DNA of 60,881 nt from Clostridiales bacterium (GTDB lineage: Bacteria > Bacillota > Clostridia > Lachnospirales > Lachnospiraceae), in contig JAJBVE010000023.1 of the NCBI GenBank assembly GCA_020859995.1, positions 1-60,881 of the forward strand, in the 5' to 3' direction. The notes under the pieces are model-generated. The model had not been told where the DNA came from and did no database searches. It saw only the letters and a list, made by a program, of their open reading frames with translations. Positions 16,495 through 25,512 of the stretch are shown piece after piece; the stretch's first letter is position 1, and each line of letters starts with the position of its first letter. Both the position numbers and the translations under genes were made by a program.

Positions 16495-18339
16495 ATGGAT
16501 ACGAAGGCGATTTTGCAAACACCCCCGAAGGCCGATCAGGCTGATCAATGCCCAGAAAGCAATATTATGGCTATTGACGCGTCTCTCTGCGCGAAAATGT
16601 TTCTGGCAGGCGCCAGTAATCTTGAAGCAAAAAAAGAATGGATCAATGAATTGAATGTTTTTCCGGTACCAGATGGTGATACCGGCACAAATATGACTCT
16701 TACCATTATGTCTGCGGTAAAGGAAGTGCAGGCGTTGGATCCGCTGACGATGGAATCTTTTTCAAGGGCAGTTTCTTCAGGTTCCCTTCGGGGAGCGCGG
16801 GGAAATTCCGGTGTTATTCTTTCTCAGCTTCTGCGCGGCTTTACGAAGGTGATCCGCACGGAAGAATTCATTACTCCGGTTGTTTTGACAACCGCATTTC
16901 AAAAAGCGGTAGAGACCGCATATAAGGCTGTAATGAAACCGAAAGAGGGGACGATTCTGACAGTAGCCAGGGGCGGAGCAGAGCGCGCTGCAGAATTACT
17001 GGAAGAAAATCCGGATATCTCACTTTACGAATTGATGAAAAAAGTGCTTGAACGCACGGAAGAAGTCCTTGCGAAGACTCCTGACCTGCTTCCAGTATTG
17101 AAGGAAGCTGGTGTAGTCGATTCCGGCGGACAGGGACTTGTGCAGGTTCTAAAAGGCGCGTTTGACGCGTTTAATGGGTTGGAGCTTTCACCAGCTATTG
17201 ATCAAGCTTCCGAAGCGGCGAATACTGGTGATGCTGATTCCAGAGGGGAAGAAACTGCTTCTTCCGATTCTGCCCAAACGGCGGAAAACGGCTCGCCTTT
17301 GATTAAAGCGGAAGGGGACTCCGAAATCCGTTTTGGATACTGCACAGAGTTTATCATTCTTTTAAAAGCGGAATACACACCAGAAGCTGAGCAGGAGTTA
17401 AAATCCTGTCTGGAATCTATTGGAGACTCTCTGGTGCTTGTAGCAGATGACGGATTGCTCAAGGTGCATGTTCATACAAACGACCCTGGTCTGGTTCTGC
17501 AGCGCGCGTTGGAGCTGGGGGATTTGACTAAAATTAAGATAGATAACATGCGGATTGAGCATCAGGAGCATGTTGCCGCCAGCCAAGAAAAAGCTTCCTT
17601 AAAGGAAAATGCCACACAGGAAGAAAAAACGGACTCTTCATACGAAAATTCGACGACGCCTGACAATGCGCGGGACTGGAAGGAGGCAGGATTTATTTCT
17701 GTTTCAATTGGTGAGGGAATCGCGGATATTTTTCATAGCCTCGGAGTGGACTGCCTGATAGAAGGCGGGCAGACGATGAATCCCAGCACCGAAGATATGC
17801 TGAACGCAATTTCGCGGGTTCCTGCAAAAAATATTTTTATTCTTCCTAATAATAAAAATATCATTCTTGCCGCAAATCAGGCTCAGTCTCTGGTAAAGGA
17901 CAAAAATATTTTTGTTATTCCGACGAAGACTGTGCCGCAGGGCATCACCGCGATCATTAATTATGTTCCAGAGAAAACGCCGGAGGAAAACGCCAAAATC
18001 ATGGAGCAGGAAATTGAGAATGTGCGGACCGGTCAGCTGACCTACGCTGTGCGCGACACACACATCGAGGATAAGGTGATTTCCGCAGGAGATATCATGG
18101 GCGTTGGGGATCATGCGATTCTTGCTGTGGGAAAAGACATTGATTCTGTCGCGGAGGAGACGGTCCGGGAAATGATGAACGATGAGGCGGAACTCATCAG
18201 TATCTATTATGGAGAGGACATGCGTCAGGAAGAGGCGGAACAGTTCTGCAGCCGTATGGAAGAGCTCTATCCGGACTGTGATGTTGAATTGAACTATGGC
18301 GGCCAGCCGATCTATTATTATATTATATCTGTAGAATAA
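16495..18339 (+). CDS. fakA: DAK2 domain fatty acid kinase A-like protein (YloV/FakA)
   Basis: FakA phosphorylates fatty acids bound to a DegV-like FakB protein, feeding exogenous acyl chains to phospholipid synthesis. The 614-residue product has the DAK2 kinase domain with VFPVPDGDTGTNM (about residues 54-66) and GARGNSGVILSQL (about 100-112), a middle domain, and a DegV-like C-terminal domain (VSIGEGIADIFHSLG, FILPNNKNIILAA). Two acidic Ser/Glu-rich linkers (about 245-280 and 360-390) are longer than usual. No FakB gene is in the window. Confidence 0.92.
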   Translation: MDTKAILQTPPKADQADQCPESNIMAIDASLCAKMFLAGASNLEAKKEWINELNVFPVPDGDTGTNMTLTIMSAVKEVQALDPLTMESFSRAVSSGSLRGARGNSGVILSQLLRGFTKVIRTEEFITPVVLTTAFQKAVETAYKAVMKPKEGTILTVARGGAERAAELLEENPDISLYELMKKVLERTEEVLAKTPDLLPVLKEAGVVDSGGQGLVQVLKGAFDAFNGLELSPAIDQASEAANTGDADSRGEETASSDSAQTAENGSPLIKAEGDSEIRFGYCTEFIILLKAEYTPEAEQELKSCLESIGDSLVLVADDGLLKVHVHTNDPGLVLQRALELGDLTKIKIDNMRIEHQEHVAASQEKASLKENATQEEKTDSSYENSTTPDNARDWKEAGFISVSIGEGIADIFHSLGVDCLIEGGQTMNPSTEDMLNAISRVPAKNIFILPNNKNIILAANQAQSLVKDKNIFVIPTKTVPQGITAIINYVPEKTPEENAKIMEQEIENVRTGQLTYAVRDTHIEDKVISAGDIMGVGDHAILAVGKDIDSVAEETVREMMNDEAELISIYYGEDMRQEEAEQFCSRMEELYPDCDVELNYGGQPIYYYIISVE

Positions 18340-18421
18340 TGGTAATTATTCATTACAGTATTTCGGATTTGCCGCACAGCGGATATAAAAATGCGTTTAT
18401 GATCCGCAGCAGGAGTAGAGT

Positions 18422-20488
18422 ATGAACCTGGATTCACCAATTGATTCTATCAAAGGAATCGGTCCCAAAACGAAGCAGCTTTTTTCAAAACTGGGAATCG
18501 AAAACGCGCAAGATTTGTTAAATTATTTTCCTCGATCGTATGATCAGTATCAGGCACCGATATCTATCACGGACTTGACAGAAGGAGAGATAGCCGCGGT
18601 AGAAGGAAGACTGATATCGCCAATTACGAATCGCTATTTTAAAGGACGCTGTATTTCCACAGCGTCCTGTTCTGATGGAAACGGCGTAATCTGTCTGAAC
18701 TGGTACAACATGCCCTATCTGAAATCATCACTGAAAGCAGGGATGACTTTCGTATTCCGAGGCAGGCTAAAGAAAAAAGGCTCCCGGATGCTGATGGAGC
18801 AGGCTGCTGTTTTTCAAAAGGATCAGTATCAGTCTCGTACATCCACCTGGCAGCCAATCTATTCTCTCACAAAGGGACTTACCGAAAAAACGGTGCAAAA
18901 AGCTGTCAGAGAGGTCCTTCGGAATTTACCTGCGTCTACAGATTATTTGCCAGAGCGTGAGAGAACGCGCTACCACCTTTGCGGCTGTACAGAAGCAATT
19001 AGTCAGATGCATTTTCCTCAGAATCAGGAAAAGCTGATTGAAGCGCGCAGACGACTGGTTTTCGACGAGTTCCTTTTTTTTCTGCTGCGTCTGCGCACTC
19101 TGAAAGAGCATAAACAGGACCTTCATAATGCTTTTCATATCAGCCCAAGAGGAGCAGCCGACAAACTGATCGCTTCACTTCCTTATGAATTAACCTCCGC
19201 GCAGCGCCGAGTTTGGGCGGATATTGAGCGGGATCTGCAGGGAGATAAGGTTATGGCCAGGCTGATTCAGGGCGATGTAGGATCCGGAAAAACGATTCTT
19301 GCTGTACTGGCACTTTTCGAAACGGCAGAAAATGGCTATCAGGCAGCTCTGATGGCTCCTACGGAAGTCCTTGCAAGGCAGCATTATCAGACGATTCAGG
19401 CACTGATAGCCCAAAACGATTTTCCATTTGAAGTCCTTTGCCTGACCGGTTCTATGAGCGCGTCTGAAAAACGACTCGCTTACGCGAAAATGGAATCGGG
19501 CAAAGCATCAATTATTGTCGGGACGCACGCATTGATTCAGGATAAAGCGATTTATCACAATCTCGCGCTGGTCATTACAGACGAACAACATCGTTTTGGT
19601 GTACGTCAGAGAGAGACGCTGGGAAAAAAAGGATATACTCCTCATACACTTGTCATGAGCGCCACTCCGATCCCCCGCACGCTTGCGGTGATTCTCTATG
19701 GGGATCTGGACATTTCTGTTCTGAATGAGATGCCTTCAGAGAGACTTCCGATTAAAAATTGTGTCGTTCATACGGGCTACCGTCCAAAAGCGTATGCTTT
19801 TATAGAATCAGAGGTGAGAAAAGGACACCAGGCTTATGTGATCTGTCCAATGGTGTATGACAGCGATATTGTTGATTCCGAAAATGTTACAGATTACGCA
19901 GAAACACTAAGAGAAAACCTGGCACAGGATATTTGCGTCGGATGTATGCATGGCCGAATGAAACCGGATGAAAAAAATGAGATCATGGAACGGTTCCTGC
20001 ACAATGAAATCCAGGTGCTTGTTTCCACCACGGTTGTAGAAGTTGGCGTAAATGTGCCGAACGCGACTGTCATGATGGTCGAAAACGCACAGCGTTTTGG
20101 GTTGGCCCAGCTTCATCAGCTCCGCGGACGAGTGGGACGCGGAGCCGCGCAGTCTTACTGCATATTTATACAGACAGATAAAAATGAAGCGAACCAGAAA
20201 CGTCTGGATATTCTGAATCACTCTAACGATGGCTTCGAAATAGCTGCTCAGGATCTGAAACTGCGCGGCCCCGGAGATATCTTCGGTACTCGTCAGAGTG
20301 GTCTGATGAATTTTCAGCTGGCTGATATCTATCAGGACGCGGACATCCTGCGGCAGGCTAATGAAGCGGCAGAATACATTCTGACAGTAGACCCGTCACT
20401 GTCTCTCCCCGAACATGCCGGGTTGAAAACACAGTATGAACGGCTGGAGAAAAAAACAGGGCAGACCGATCCAGGATTGGGACTTTAG
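18422..20488 (+). CDS. recG: ATP-dependent DNA helicase RecG
   Basis: RecG remodels stalled replication forks and Holliday junctions. The 688-residue product has the N-terminal wedge/OB domain (residues 1-160), Walker A GDVGSGKTI, the DEQHRFGVRQR box, motif III SATPIPRTLA, and the C-terminal helicase lobe with VVEVGVNVPNATVMMVENAQRFGL-type motif and GRVGRG. CAGGAG precedes the ATG. Position after the yloU-yloV pair is the usual Bacillota order. Confidence 0.96.
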   Translation: MNLDSPIDSIKGIGPKTKQLFSKLGIENAQDLLNYFPRSYDQYQAPISITDLTEGEIAAVEGRLISPITNRYFKGRCISTASCSDGNGVICLNWYNMPYLKSSLKAGMTFVFRGRLKKKGSRMLMEQAAVFQKDQYQSRTSTWQPIYSLTKGLTEKTVQKAVREVLRNLPASTDYLPERERTRYHLCGCTEAISQMHFPQNQEKLIEARRRLVFDEFLFFLLRLRTLKEHKQDLHNAFHISPRGAADKLIASLPYELTSAQRRVWADIERDLQGDKVMARLIQGDVGSGKTILAVLALFETAENGYQAALMAPTEVLARQHYQTIQALIAQNDFPFEVLCLTGSMSASEKRLAYAKMESGKASIIVGTHALIQDKAIYHNLALVITDEQHRFGVRQRETLGKKGYTPHTLVMSATPIPRTLAVILYGDLDISVLNEMPSERLPIKNCVVHTGYRPKAYAFIESEVRKGHQAYVICPMVYDSDIVDSENVTDYAETLRENLAQDICVGCMHGRMKPDEKNEIMERFLHNEIQVLVSTTVVEVGVNVPNATVMMVENAQRFGLAQLHQLRGRVGRGAAQSYCIFIQTDKNEANQKRLDILNHSNDGFEIAAQDLKLRGPGDIFGTRQSGLMNFQLADIYQDADILRQANEAAEYILTVDPSLSLPEHAGLKTQYERLEKKTGQTDPGLGL

Positions 20489-20834
20489 CCCGAATATCCG
20501 GCCGGATTGCCCTATTTTGACTATTGTTCCATATAATAGTGGTTACATATATCGTTGATTTATCTGGAAAATACGTTGTTTGGAAAATAATTTTGTCAAA
20601 TTTTCGACTTGTATTGCTTTTGGATTTGTTATATCATGGCTACGTAATGAGTTATAAATATCGTAACTGTTTAAACATCGTTATACGCGGAACTTTTACA
20701 CAACCTGTGCAGGCTTCGCGTGTCGAGTAAATTCCCTGCGCAATTGAAAGGCGGGGAGCCGTCCGGAGAGGAAATGCCTCACCTGGCAGGTAAAAGCTCA
20801 TCTGCAGCAAATATTTGATGGGCGCAAATCAGAA
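20489..20834. other. Intergenic region between recG and the DUF6465-like gene
   Basis: An AT-rich first half and a more GC-rich leader (20735-20815). Short open frames here lack binding sites. I could not match the leader to a known riboswitch class, and no strong promoter stands out. Confidence 0.4.
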
Positions 20835-20863
20835 ATGAATGGAATGAAATTGGAGGAAGAAAA

Positions 20864-21242
20864 ATGCCAACAGGAAAAAAAGAGTTCGGAAGAATTTGTG
20901 GGAGAAATGATAGAGTCAGCGAAAAAAGCTACTAAAAAGGCTACCGCAAAAGCAGAAGTGGCTGCAAAAGAAGCGGCAAAGAAAGCAGATACAATGACAA
21001 CTGAGGCAAAAAAAGCTGTCGCGAAAGCGACCAAAAAGCCGCTGAAGGAAGAAATTTATCTGCAGTACGCTGGGAAGGAAATCAGTAAAGACGAGCTGAT
21101 CAAAAGAATTAAGGATATCTGGACCAAGGAACTGAATAAAAAAATTGGCGATATCGTCACGATCACTGTATATCTGAAGCCGGAAGATAATAAGGCTTAT
21201 TATGTAATCAACGGAGAATATTCTGACAGTATTGATCTGTAA
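20864..21242 (+). CDS. DUF6465-like protein with an apparent frameshift near the start
   Basis: The body is a Lys/Ala-rich helical segment (KKATKKATAKAEVAAKEAAKK) followed by a small globular domain ending TVYLKPEDNKAYYVINGEYSDSIDL, as in DUF6465 proteins of Lachnospiraceae. The best start is ATG 20864 with GGAGG (20852-20856) 7 bases upstream, giving MPTGKKE. That frame stops after 24 codons, while the conserved protein continues in the +1 frame. Losing one A of the A7 run at 20875-20881 would join them. The ATGs in the body's own frame (20835, 20844) have no binding site. Function unknown; the basic helix suggests nucleic-acid contact, which is inference. Confidence 0.7.
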
Positions 21243-21261
21243 AAACAGCTTACAAAAGATC

Positions 21262-21291
21262 GAGCAGGAGACTGATTGCGGGCTCCTGCTT
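21262..21291 (+). terminator. Hairpin after the DUF6465-like gene
   Basis: Stem AGCAGGAG/CTCCTGCT about 20 bp after the stop. The T run is weak (TTGCCTGTT). Confidence 0.5.
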
Positions 21292-21342
21292 GCCTGTTCG
21301 GGGCGGGTGCGGCTTTAGCCGCAAAACATCCGGCTCTGCGCA
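21292..21342 (-). repeat. Dispersed intergenic repeat, family 2, reverse copy
   Basis: Read on the minus strand it runs ATGCGCAGAGCCGG, T-rich link, GCGGCTAAAGCCGCACC, matching 15600-15646. The palindrome GCGGCTTTAGCCGC gives a hairpin. Confidence 0.65.
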
Positions 21343-21394
21343 TTAAAAAGAAAGGCAGTTCTTGTATTTTCTACATGGACTGTCTTTTTATAGC
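21343..21394. terminator. Terminator between convergent genes
   Basis: AAAGGCAGTTC pairs with GGACTGTCTTT (two G-T pairs), flanked by A-rich and T-rich ends, so it can serve both mgsA (minus) and the plus-strand gene. Confidence 0.6.
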
Positions 21395-21433
21395 GCACAT
21401 AAACATAACACGCGCAAACTGAATTTCAAAAAT

Positions 21434-21841
21434 CTACAGGTCATCTGAACGAACATTCAATCTCCAGTCCAAATCTCCCCTCGCAAGTCCAAGAACCAGA
21501 GATTCGGCAGTAGCGATATTTGTCGCAATCGGGATATTATACTCATCACAGCATCTGGAAATAGCAAAAATATCCGGATCATTTGGGCTGGCCGTAATCG
21601 GATTATAGAAAAATATAACCATATCCATGCTGTTGCGCTCGATCATATCTATAAATTGTTTGTCTCCGCCCACACTGCCAGGAAGAAACTTATATACCTT
21701 GAGATTGGTGACTTCTTCAATTCGTCTTCCTGTGCCTCCGGTAGCGTACAGGTTGTGTCTGGAGAGAATGTATTTATATGCAAGGCAAAAATTCTCGATG
21801 AGTGTCTTCTTGTTGTTATGCGCTATAAATCCAATGTTCAT
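21434..21841 (-). CDS. mgsA: Methylglyoxal synthase
   Basis: Converts dihydroxyacetone phosphate to methylglyoxal and phosphate, a glycolytic bypass that relieves sugar-phosphate stress. The product (135 residues) begins MNIGFIAHNNKK, with the phosphate-binding ATGGTGRRI, the PGSVGGDKQ motif that separates it from other MGS-fold proteins, and DMVIFFYNP. ATG 21841 is chosen over GTG 21853 because the latter lies inside the AAGGTGGAGG binding site. Promoter at 21900-21927. Confidence 0.95.
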   Translation of the reverse strand: MNIGFIAHNNKKTLIENFCLAYKYILSRHNLYATGGTGRRIEEVTNLKVYKFLPGSVGGDKQFIDMIERNSMDMVIFFYNPITASPNDPDIFAISRCCDEYNIPIATNIATAESLVLGLARGDLDWRLNVRSDDL

Positions 21842-21899
21842 CTGGGCCTCCACCTTTCTGCGCTCAATAATACTCCCTTATATCATATCTACGCAATCC

Positions 21900-21927
21900 A
21901 TTATAGCAACTTTTTCTGAAATTACAA
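21900..21927 (-). promoter_or_regulatory. Promoter for mgsA
   Basis: On the minus strand TTGTAA (21922-21927), 16 bases, TATAAT (21900-21905). Confidence 0.65.
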
Positions 21928-22035
21928 GAATTTTTTTATCTGTTTTTAGCGAAAATTAATAAAAAAACTAAATAGGATGGGATATGTGATCAATTGAAAG
22001 GAAGACCTGAGTAAAAAGATGATATGCAGAAGGCT

Positions 22036-22066
22036 CCTTCGCTCCGCAGTTTGCGCGGAGCGAAGG
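22036..22066. terminator. Strong hairpin after the SASP gene
   Basis: Perfect 12-bp stem CCTTCGCTCCGC/GCGGAGCGAAGG with a 7-base loop, 26 bp past the SASP stop. There is no T run on either strand, so it may protect the mRNA 3' end as much as terminate. Confidence 0.55.
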
Positions 22067-22091
22067 ATAGATTGGCAATTGCTGAAACCGA

Positions 22092-22343
22092 TTACATCAT
22101 TGTGCTGTTCGCAGAGCCGGTGCCGGTGCCTGCTCCAGTAGTGCCGGACATCTGGCGCTCCTGGGATTCAATCATCTTTTTCACCATATAGCCCCCGACG
22201 GATCCATTCTGCTTCGAAGTCAGATTTCCGTTGTAACCATCGCTGAGCGGAACACCCAATTCACTGGCTACTTCAAATTTGAAACGGTCCATTGCGCTCT
22301 TTGCCTCCGGTACTGCTGTGGTATTTCCTGAACGATTAGACAT
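22092..22343 (-). CDS. Alpha/beta-type small acid-soluble spore protein
   Basis: SASPs coat and protect DNA in the dormant spore and are degraded at germination. The 83-residue product has KFEVASELGVPLSDGYNGNLTSKQNGSVGGYMVKKMIE-type sequence, the conserved family core, including the EVASELG cleavage-site region for the Gpr protease. An unusual Gly/Thr-rich tail (SGTTGAGTGTGSANSTMM) follows the core. AGGAGG lies before the ATG. A forespore sigmaG promoter is expected but I could not place one securely. Confidence 0.93.
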   Translation of the reverse strand: MSNRSGNTTAVPEAKSAMDRFKFEVASELGVPLSDGYNGNLTSKQNGSVGGYMVKKMIESQERQMSGTTGAGTGTGSANSTMM

Positions 22344-22478
22344 ATTAAACGCCTCCTTTGTTTATAATCTTTTTTATCTGATAGAGTAATATCCGCAGCT
22401 GATTGCTGCATTTGTAGTATATCCGTCGGCGCGGGATCTAAACTGGAAATTGCTGCCTGATCGAATATGTGTTTTGTA

Positions 22479-22507
22479 TTGACAGCACGGCATGAAAAAT
22501 TTATAAT
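22479..22507 (+). promoter_or_regulatory. Perfect consensus sigmaA promoter for rsmD-coaD
   Basis: TTGACA (22479-22484), 17 bases, TATAAT (22502-22507), about 50 bp before rsmD. Confidence 0.8.
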
Positions 22508-22556
22508 AGTCACCGTGAAAAAGCTTTTAAAGAATTGAGAATGGATATTTAGGCAG

Positions 22557-23135
22557 ATGAGAGTGATTGCTGGCAAGGCACGGGGGCTGCCTCTTGTTAC
22601 AGTCAAAGGGGATCATACCCGGCCGACGACTGATCGGATTAAAGAAACTCTTTTTAATATTTTACAAAACGACCTGTACGGAATTCGATTCCTGGATTTG
22701 TTTGCGGGGAGCGGCGGTATTGGGATAGAGGCATTAAGCCGGGGAGCAGCTTTTTCCTGTTTCATTGACAATGATCGTTCCGCATTGGCCTGCATTAGAA
22801 AAAACCTGTCATTCACTCATCTGGAGAACCAGGCAGAAGTGATCTCAGCTGATGTACTTACAGGGCTTTCACGCCTTGAAGGTAGCGAACCGTTTCACAT
22901 AATATTTATGGATCCTCCTTATGGGAAGGGACTGGAGCATCTGGTGCTGGAGTATGTGGCATCGCACAGACCATCCTTCGCTGATACACAGACGCTGTTT
23001 ATTGTTGAGACGACGCTTCACGCGGATGTGTCCGGACTGACTGATCTGGGCTATTGTCTGTACCGTGTAAAAGAGTATAAGACCAATAAGCATGTTTTTC
23101 TCACAATGAGATCGCCGGAAAAGGAGACACTATGA
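22557..23135 (+). CDS. rsmD: 16S rRNA (guanine-N2)-methyltransferase RsmD
   Basis: Methylates G966 of 16S rRNA. The 192-residue product has [10 protein letters not shown] at the start, the SAM-binding [19 protein letters not shown] (about residues 44-62) and the catalytic DPPY motif (MDPPYGKG, about 119-126). The stop overlaps the coaD start by 4 bases (ATGA), implying coupled translation. This is the ylbH-coaD-ylbJ order of Bacillus. Confidence 0.94.
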   Translation: MRVIAGKARGLPLVTVKGDHTRPTTDRIKETLFNILQNDLYGIRFLDLFAGSGGIGIEALSRGAAFSCFIDNDRSALACIRKNLSFTHLENQAEVISADVLTGLSRLEGSEPFHIIFMDPPYGKGLEHLVLEYVASHRPSFADTQTLFIVETTLHADVSGLTDLGYCLYRVKEYKTNKHVFLTMRSPEKETL

Positions 23136-23635
23136 AACGTGCTGTATATCCCGGGAGTTTTGACCCGGTGACCAAAGGACATCTGGATATCATAGAGCGC
23201 GCCGCGAACCTTGCGGACGAGCTGATTGTAGGTGTTTTGAATAATAATGAAAAAACACCGTTGTTTTCTGTCGAAGATCGTGTTAAGATGTTAGTTGATG
23301 TGACTGAACATATCCCGAATGTGAGGGTAGAAGCGTTTTCCGGACTTTCCGTTGAGTTTTGTAAAAAGTGCGACGCTTCGTTTCTTGTAAGAGGTCTTCG
23401 TGCCGTGACTGACTTTGAGTATGAGCTTCAGATGGCGCAGACCAATCGAAGTCTCGACCGGGATGTGGACACTTTATTTCTTACGACCGCGCTGAATTAT
23501 GCGTATATCAGTTCAACGATCGTAAAAGAAGTTGCATTTTACGGCGGTGACATTTCCGGATTTGTACCGCCGCAGATAAAGGAACGCGTATACGCGAAAA
23601 TTGATGCTTTTCGCGCGGCGCAAAAAGGAATCTGA
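23132..23635 (+). CDS. coaD: Phosphopantetheine adenylyltransferase
   Basis: Transfers AMP from ATP to 4'-phosphopantetheine, the penultimate step of coenzyme A synthesis. The 167-residue product shows [16 protein letters not shown] with the T/HxGH nucleotidyl motif, [12 protein letters not shown], and the ISSTIVKE motif near the end. GGAGA lies before the ATG inside rsmD. Confidence 0.96.
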   Translation: MKRAVYPGSFDPVTKGHLDIIERAANLADELIVGVLNNNEKTPLFSVEDRVKMLVDVTEHIPNVRVEAFSGLSVEFCKKCDASFLVRGLRAVTDFEYELQMAQTNRSLDRDVDTLFLTTALNYAYISSTIVKEVAFYGGDISGFVPPQIKERVYAKIDAFRAAQKGI

Positions 23636-23676
23636 TGGCGCGTATATCATAAAGCATCATTAAGGAGAGGAGTATC

Positions 23677-24285
23677 ATGGCAAGCAGCAGAATCGAGCAG
23701 ATTATTGAAGAAATTGAGGAATTTATAGACAGCTGTAAATTCCAGCCGCTATCTTCCACAAAGATTGTCGTAAATAAGGAAGAGTTAGAAGAACTTCTTC
23801 GGGAACTTCGTATGAAGACTCCGGATGAAATCAAACGTTATCAGAAAATCATCAGCAATAAGGACGCGATCCTTGAGGACGCGCAGTCCAAAGCAGACGC
23901 AATTATCGCGGATGCGAAAACGCAGGCCGAAAAAATTGTCAGCGAGAGCGAGGTCATGCGGATCGCGGTGGAACAGTCGCAGCAGCTGATTGAGGAAACA
24001 AACAGGCAGGCACAGGATATCATGGATCGCGCGACCGAAGATTCCAATAACATTCGCATGAGCGCAATTCGTTATACGGATGATATGCTTGGAAATCTTG
24101 AAAAAATCATGAGTCATACGATCGATACGGCCGGGACAAAATACAGCAATTTTATCAACTCGATTCAGTCCTGCTATGACATTGTGAGCAAGAACCGCTC
24201 CGAACTTTCGCCTTCTGTCGAACCTTCCGGATATACCCAGCCAGATACATCGGAAACTCCCGAACTGCCGGACGAGGAAGAGTAA
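23677..24285 (+). CDS. Coiled-coil protein conserved after coaD (function unknown)
   Basis: A 202-residue protein with no membrane segment. Residues about 1-50 contain two Glu-rich helices (IEQIIEEIEEFIDSC); residues 50-165 are a continuous coiled coil (AQSKADAIIADAKTQAEKIVSE), and the C-terminus is Pro/Glu-rich. It resembles DivIVA-like or ATP-synthase-stalk-like coiled coils and is often annotated as an ATPase, but no nucleotide-binding motif is visible. AAGGAGAGG precedes the ATG. Terminator at 24388-24415. Confidence 0.7.
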   Translation: MASSRIEQIIEEIEEFIDSCKFQPLSSTKIVVNKEELEELLRELRMKTPDEIKRYQKIISNKDAILEDAQSKADAIIADAKTQAEKIVSESEVMRIAVEQSQQLIEETNRQAQDIMDRATEDSNNIRMSAIRYTDDMLGNLEKIMSHTIDTAGTKYSNFINSIQSCYDIVSKNRSELSPSVEPSGYTQPDTSETPELPDEEE

Positions 24286-24329
24286 TATTCAGGCTGGCTA
24301 CATTGTCACGGAGAGATAGAATGAATGGA

Positions 24330-25283
24330 TCATGGAAGAGATATCCATGAATGCGCCCATAGAACAGCACAGGACAGTCCAATAGCAAGCAGGGTGATTT
24401 TCACCCTGCTTTTTATATAATGAAAAAGCATGCTTTGATCCATCCTGGCGATACCGACGCTCTGAGCCAGAGCTGACAGACCTCCGAAAGCGCCTAAAGC
24501 GGACACTGCTATATATTTTACGGATACGGATAAGCCTGACTCCGCGATCATACGTATTCCCGCAGTTACTTCAATGCCGGAGGTCAGCAGCAGAATAACC
24601 GGGTTTGCGGAAGGCACAGCTGTTTTGATCGCTCCGGAGAGAATCGTGAACAGCATGATATACGCGCCCAGGCGCAGCGCACTGCTCATCGCGTCATAGA
24701 TGCAGCTGTCAATCAGTGAAAACAGGTTTGTGTTCCGCACTGGTTCACTGCCGGTTTCGCAGGTATCGGCGTCGTCAGTTATCTGTATACTGTTTTTTCT
24801 TGCGTCTATCCAGCCGTTTATCACTGCCGCTCCCAGTATCTGAAACAGAAACCAGCCGGCTTCCCGGGGAAGCTGCATTTGCTGAACGGACAGATAGGAG
24901 AGAATAAATCCAGGACTCAGATTATTGGCGAACCCAAGCAGCAGATGAGCTTCATTTCGACTGATTTTACCATTTTGATAGAGATCAGCCGTCAGGAAAG
25001 CTCCCATTGGAAATCCGCACAGAAAGCCGGAAAGGATGACGAACGCGCCATAAGCCGAGCAATGAAAAGCCGCCATCAAAGGCCTGGTTACCAACCGGGG
25101 CAGATCGGATGCTCTTACAGCGCGCACAGCCAGAGTACTAAGAAACATAAATGGAAAAATAACCGGGAGCACCTGCTGGTACCATAGAAGGAGACCGTCC
25201 CTTGCGGATAGAAGGGCTGTCTGTGGAAAGAGCAGAAGATAGCCAAAGGCCGGAAGAATCAGAACAATTATTCTTTTTGCCAT
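24330..25283 (-). CDS. ylbJ: YlbJ-like sporulation integral membrane protein
   Basis: A 317-residue protein with about eight membrane segments of the nucleoside-recognition (Gate) type: VLPVIFPFMFLSTLAV, ILSGFLCGFPMGAFLTADLY and FANNLSPGFILSYL are typical of YlbJ. In Bacillus ylbJ is a sigmaE gene needed for spore cortex integrity. It is shorter than Bacillus YlbJ (about 400). It faces the rsmD-coaD operon, and the plus-strand terminator of that operon lies inside its last codons. Confidence 0.82.
   Translation of the reverse strand: MAKRIIVLILPAFGYLLLFPQTALLSARDGLLLWYQQVLPVIFPFMFLSTLAVRAVRASDLPRLVTRPLMAAFHCSAYGAFVILSGFLCGFPMGAFLTADLYQNGKISRNEAHLLLGFANNLSPGFILSYLSVQQMQLPREAGWFLFQILGAAVINGWIDARKNSIQITDDADTCETGSEPVRNTNLFSLIDSCIYDAMSSALRLGAYIMLFTILSGAIKTAVPSANPVILLLTSGIEVTAGIRMIAESGLSVSVKYIAVSALGAFGGLSALAQSVGIARMDQSMLFHYIKSRVKITLLAIGLSCAVLWAHSWISLP
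24388..24415 (+). terminator. Intrinsic terminator lying inside the antisense ylbJ reading frame
   Basis: Perfect 10-bp stem AGCAGGGTGA/TCACCCTGCT, loop TTT, then TTTTT. It is about 100 bp after the coiled-coil gene on the plus strand and encodes part of the YlbJ C-terminus on the minus strand. Confidence 0.75.
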
Positions 25284-25512
25284 ATGCGGTCCTGACTCAC
25301 ATATCTGGTTCGTTATGTCATTTTATGAGTGCTCTGGTTCTGGTATGCGCAGGGACAGCGCCCTGGATGGCAGGTATCAATATCCATCGTCCATCGCTGA
25401 TATGCCCAAAGAAGTATGGGGTCGTAAAAGATAAAAAATACAGATGCGGTTGTTGTCATAAATCATCCTTATCAGAAATATACTAAAAGTAACTGCTTTG
25501 TGGAGGCGCATC

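Noticed and set aside
20524-20730. Frame of 68 codons after recG
   Set aside because: AT-rich random hydrophobic product without binding site; treated as intergenic.
22344-22440. SigmaG promoter for the SASP gene
   Set aside because: Candidate -35 and -10 words had wrong spacing; none was good enough to report.
25202-25486. Frame of 94 codons between ylbJ and the M23 gene
   Set aside because: Overlaps the start of ylbJ in antisense and has no binding site.
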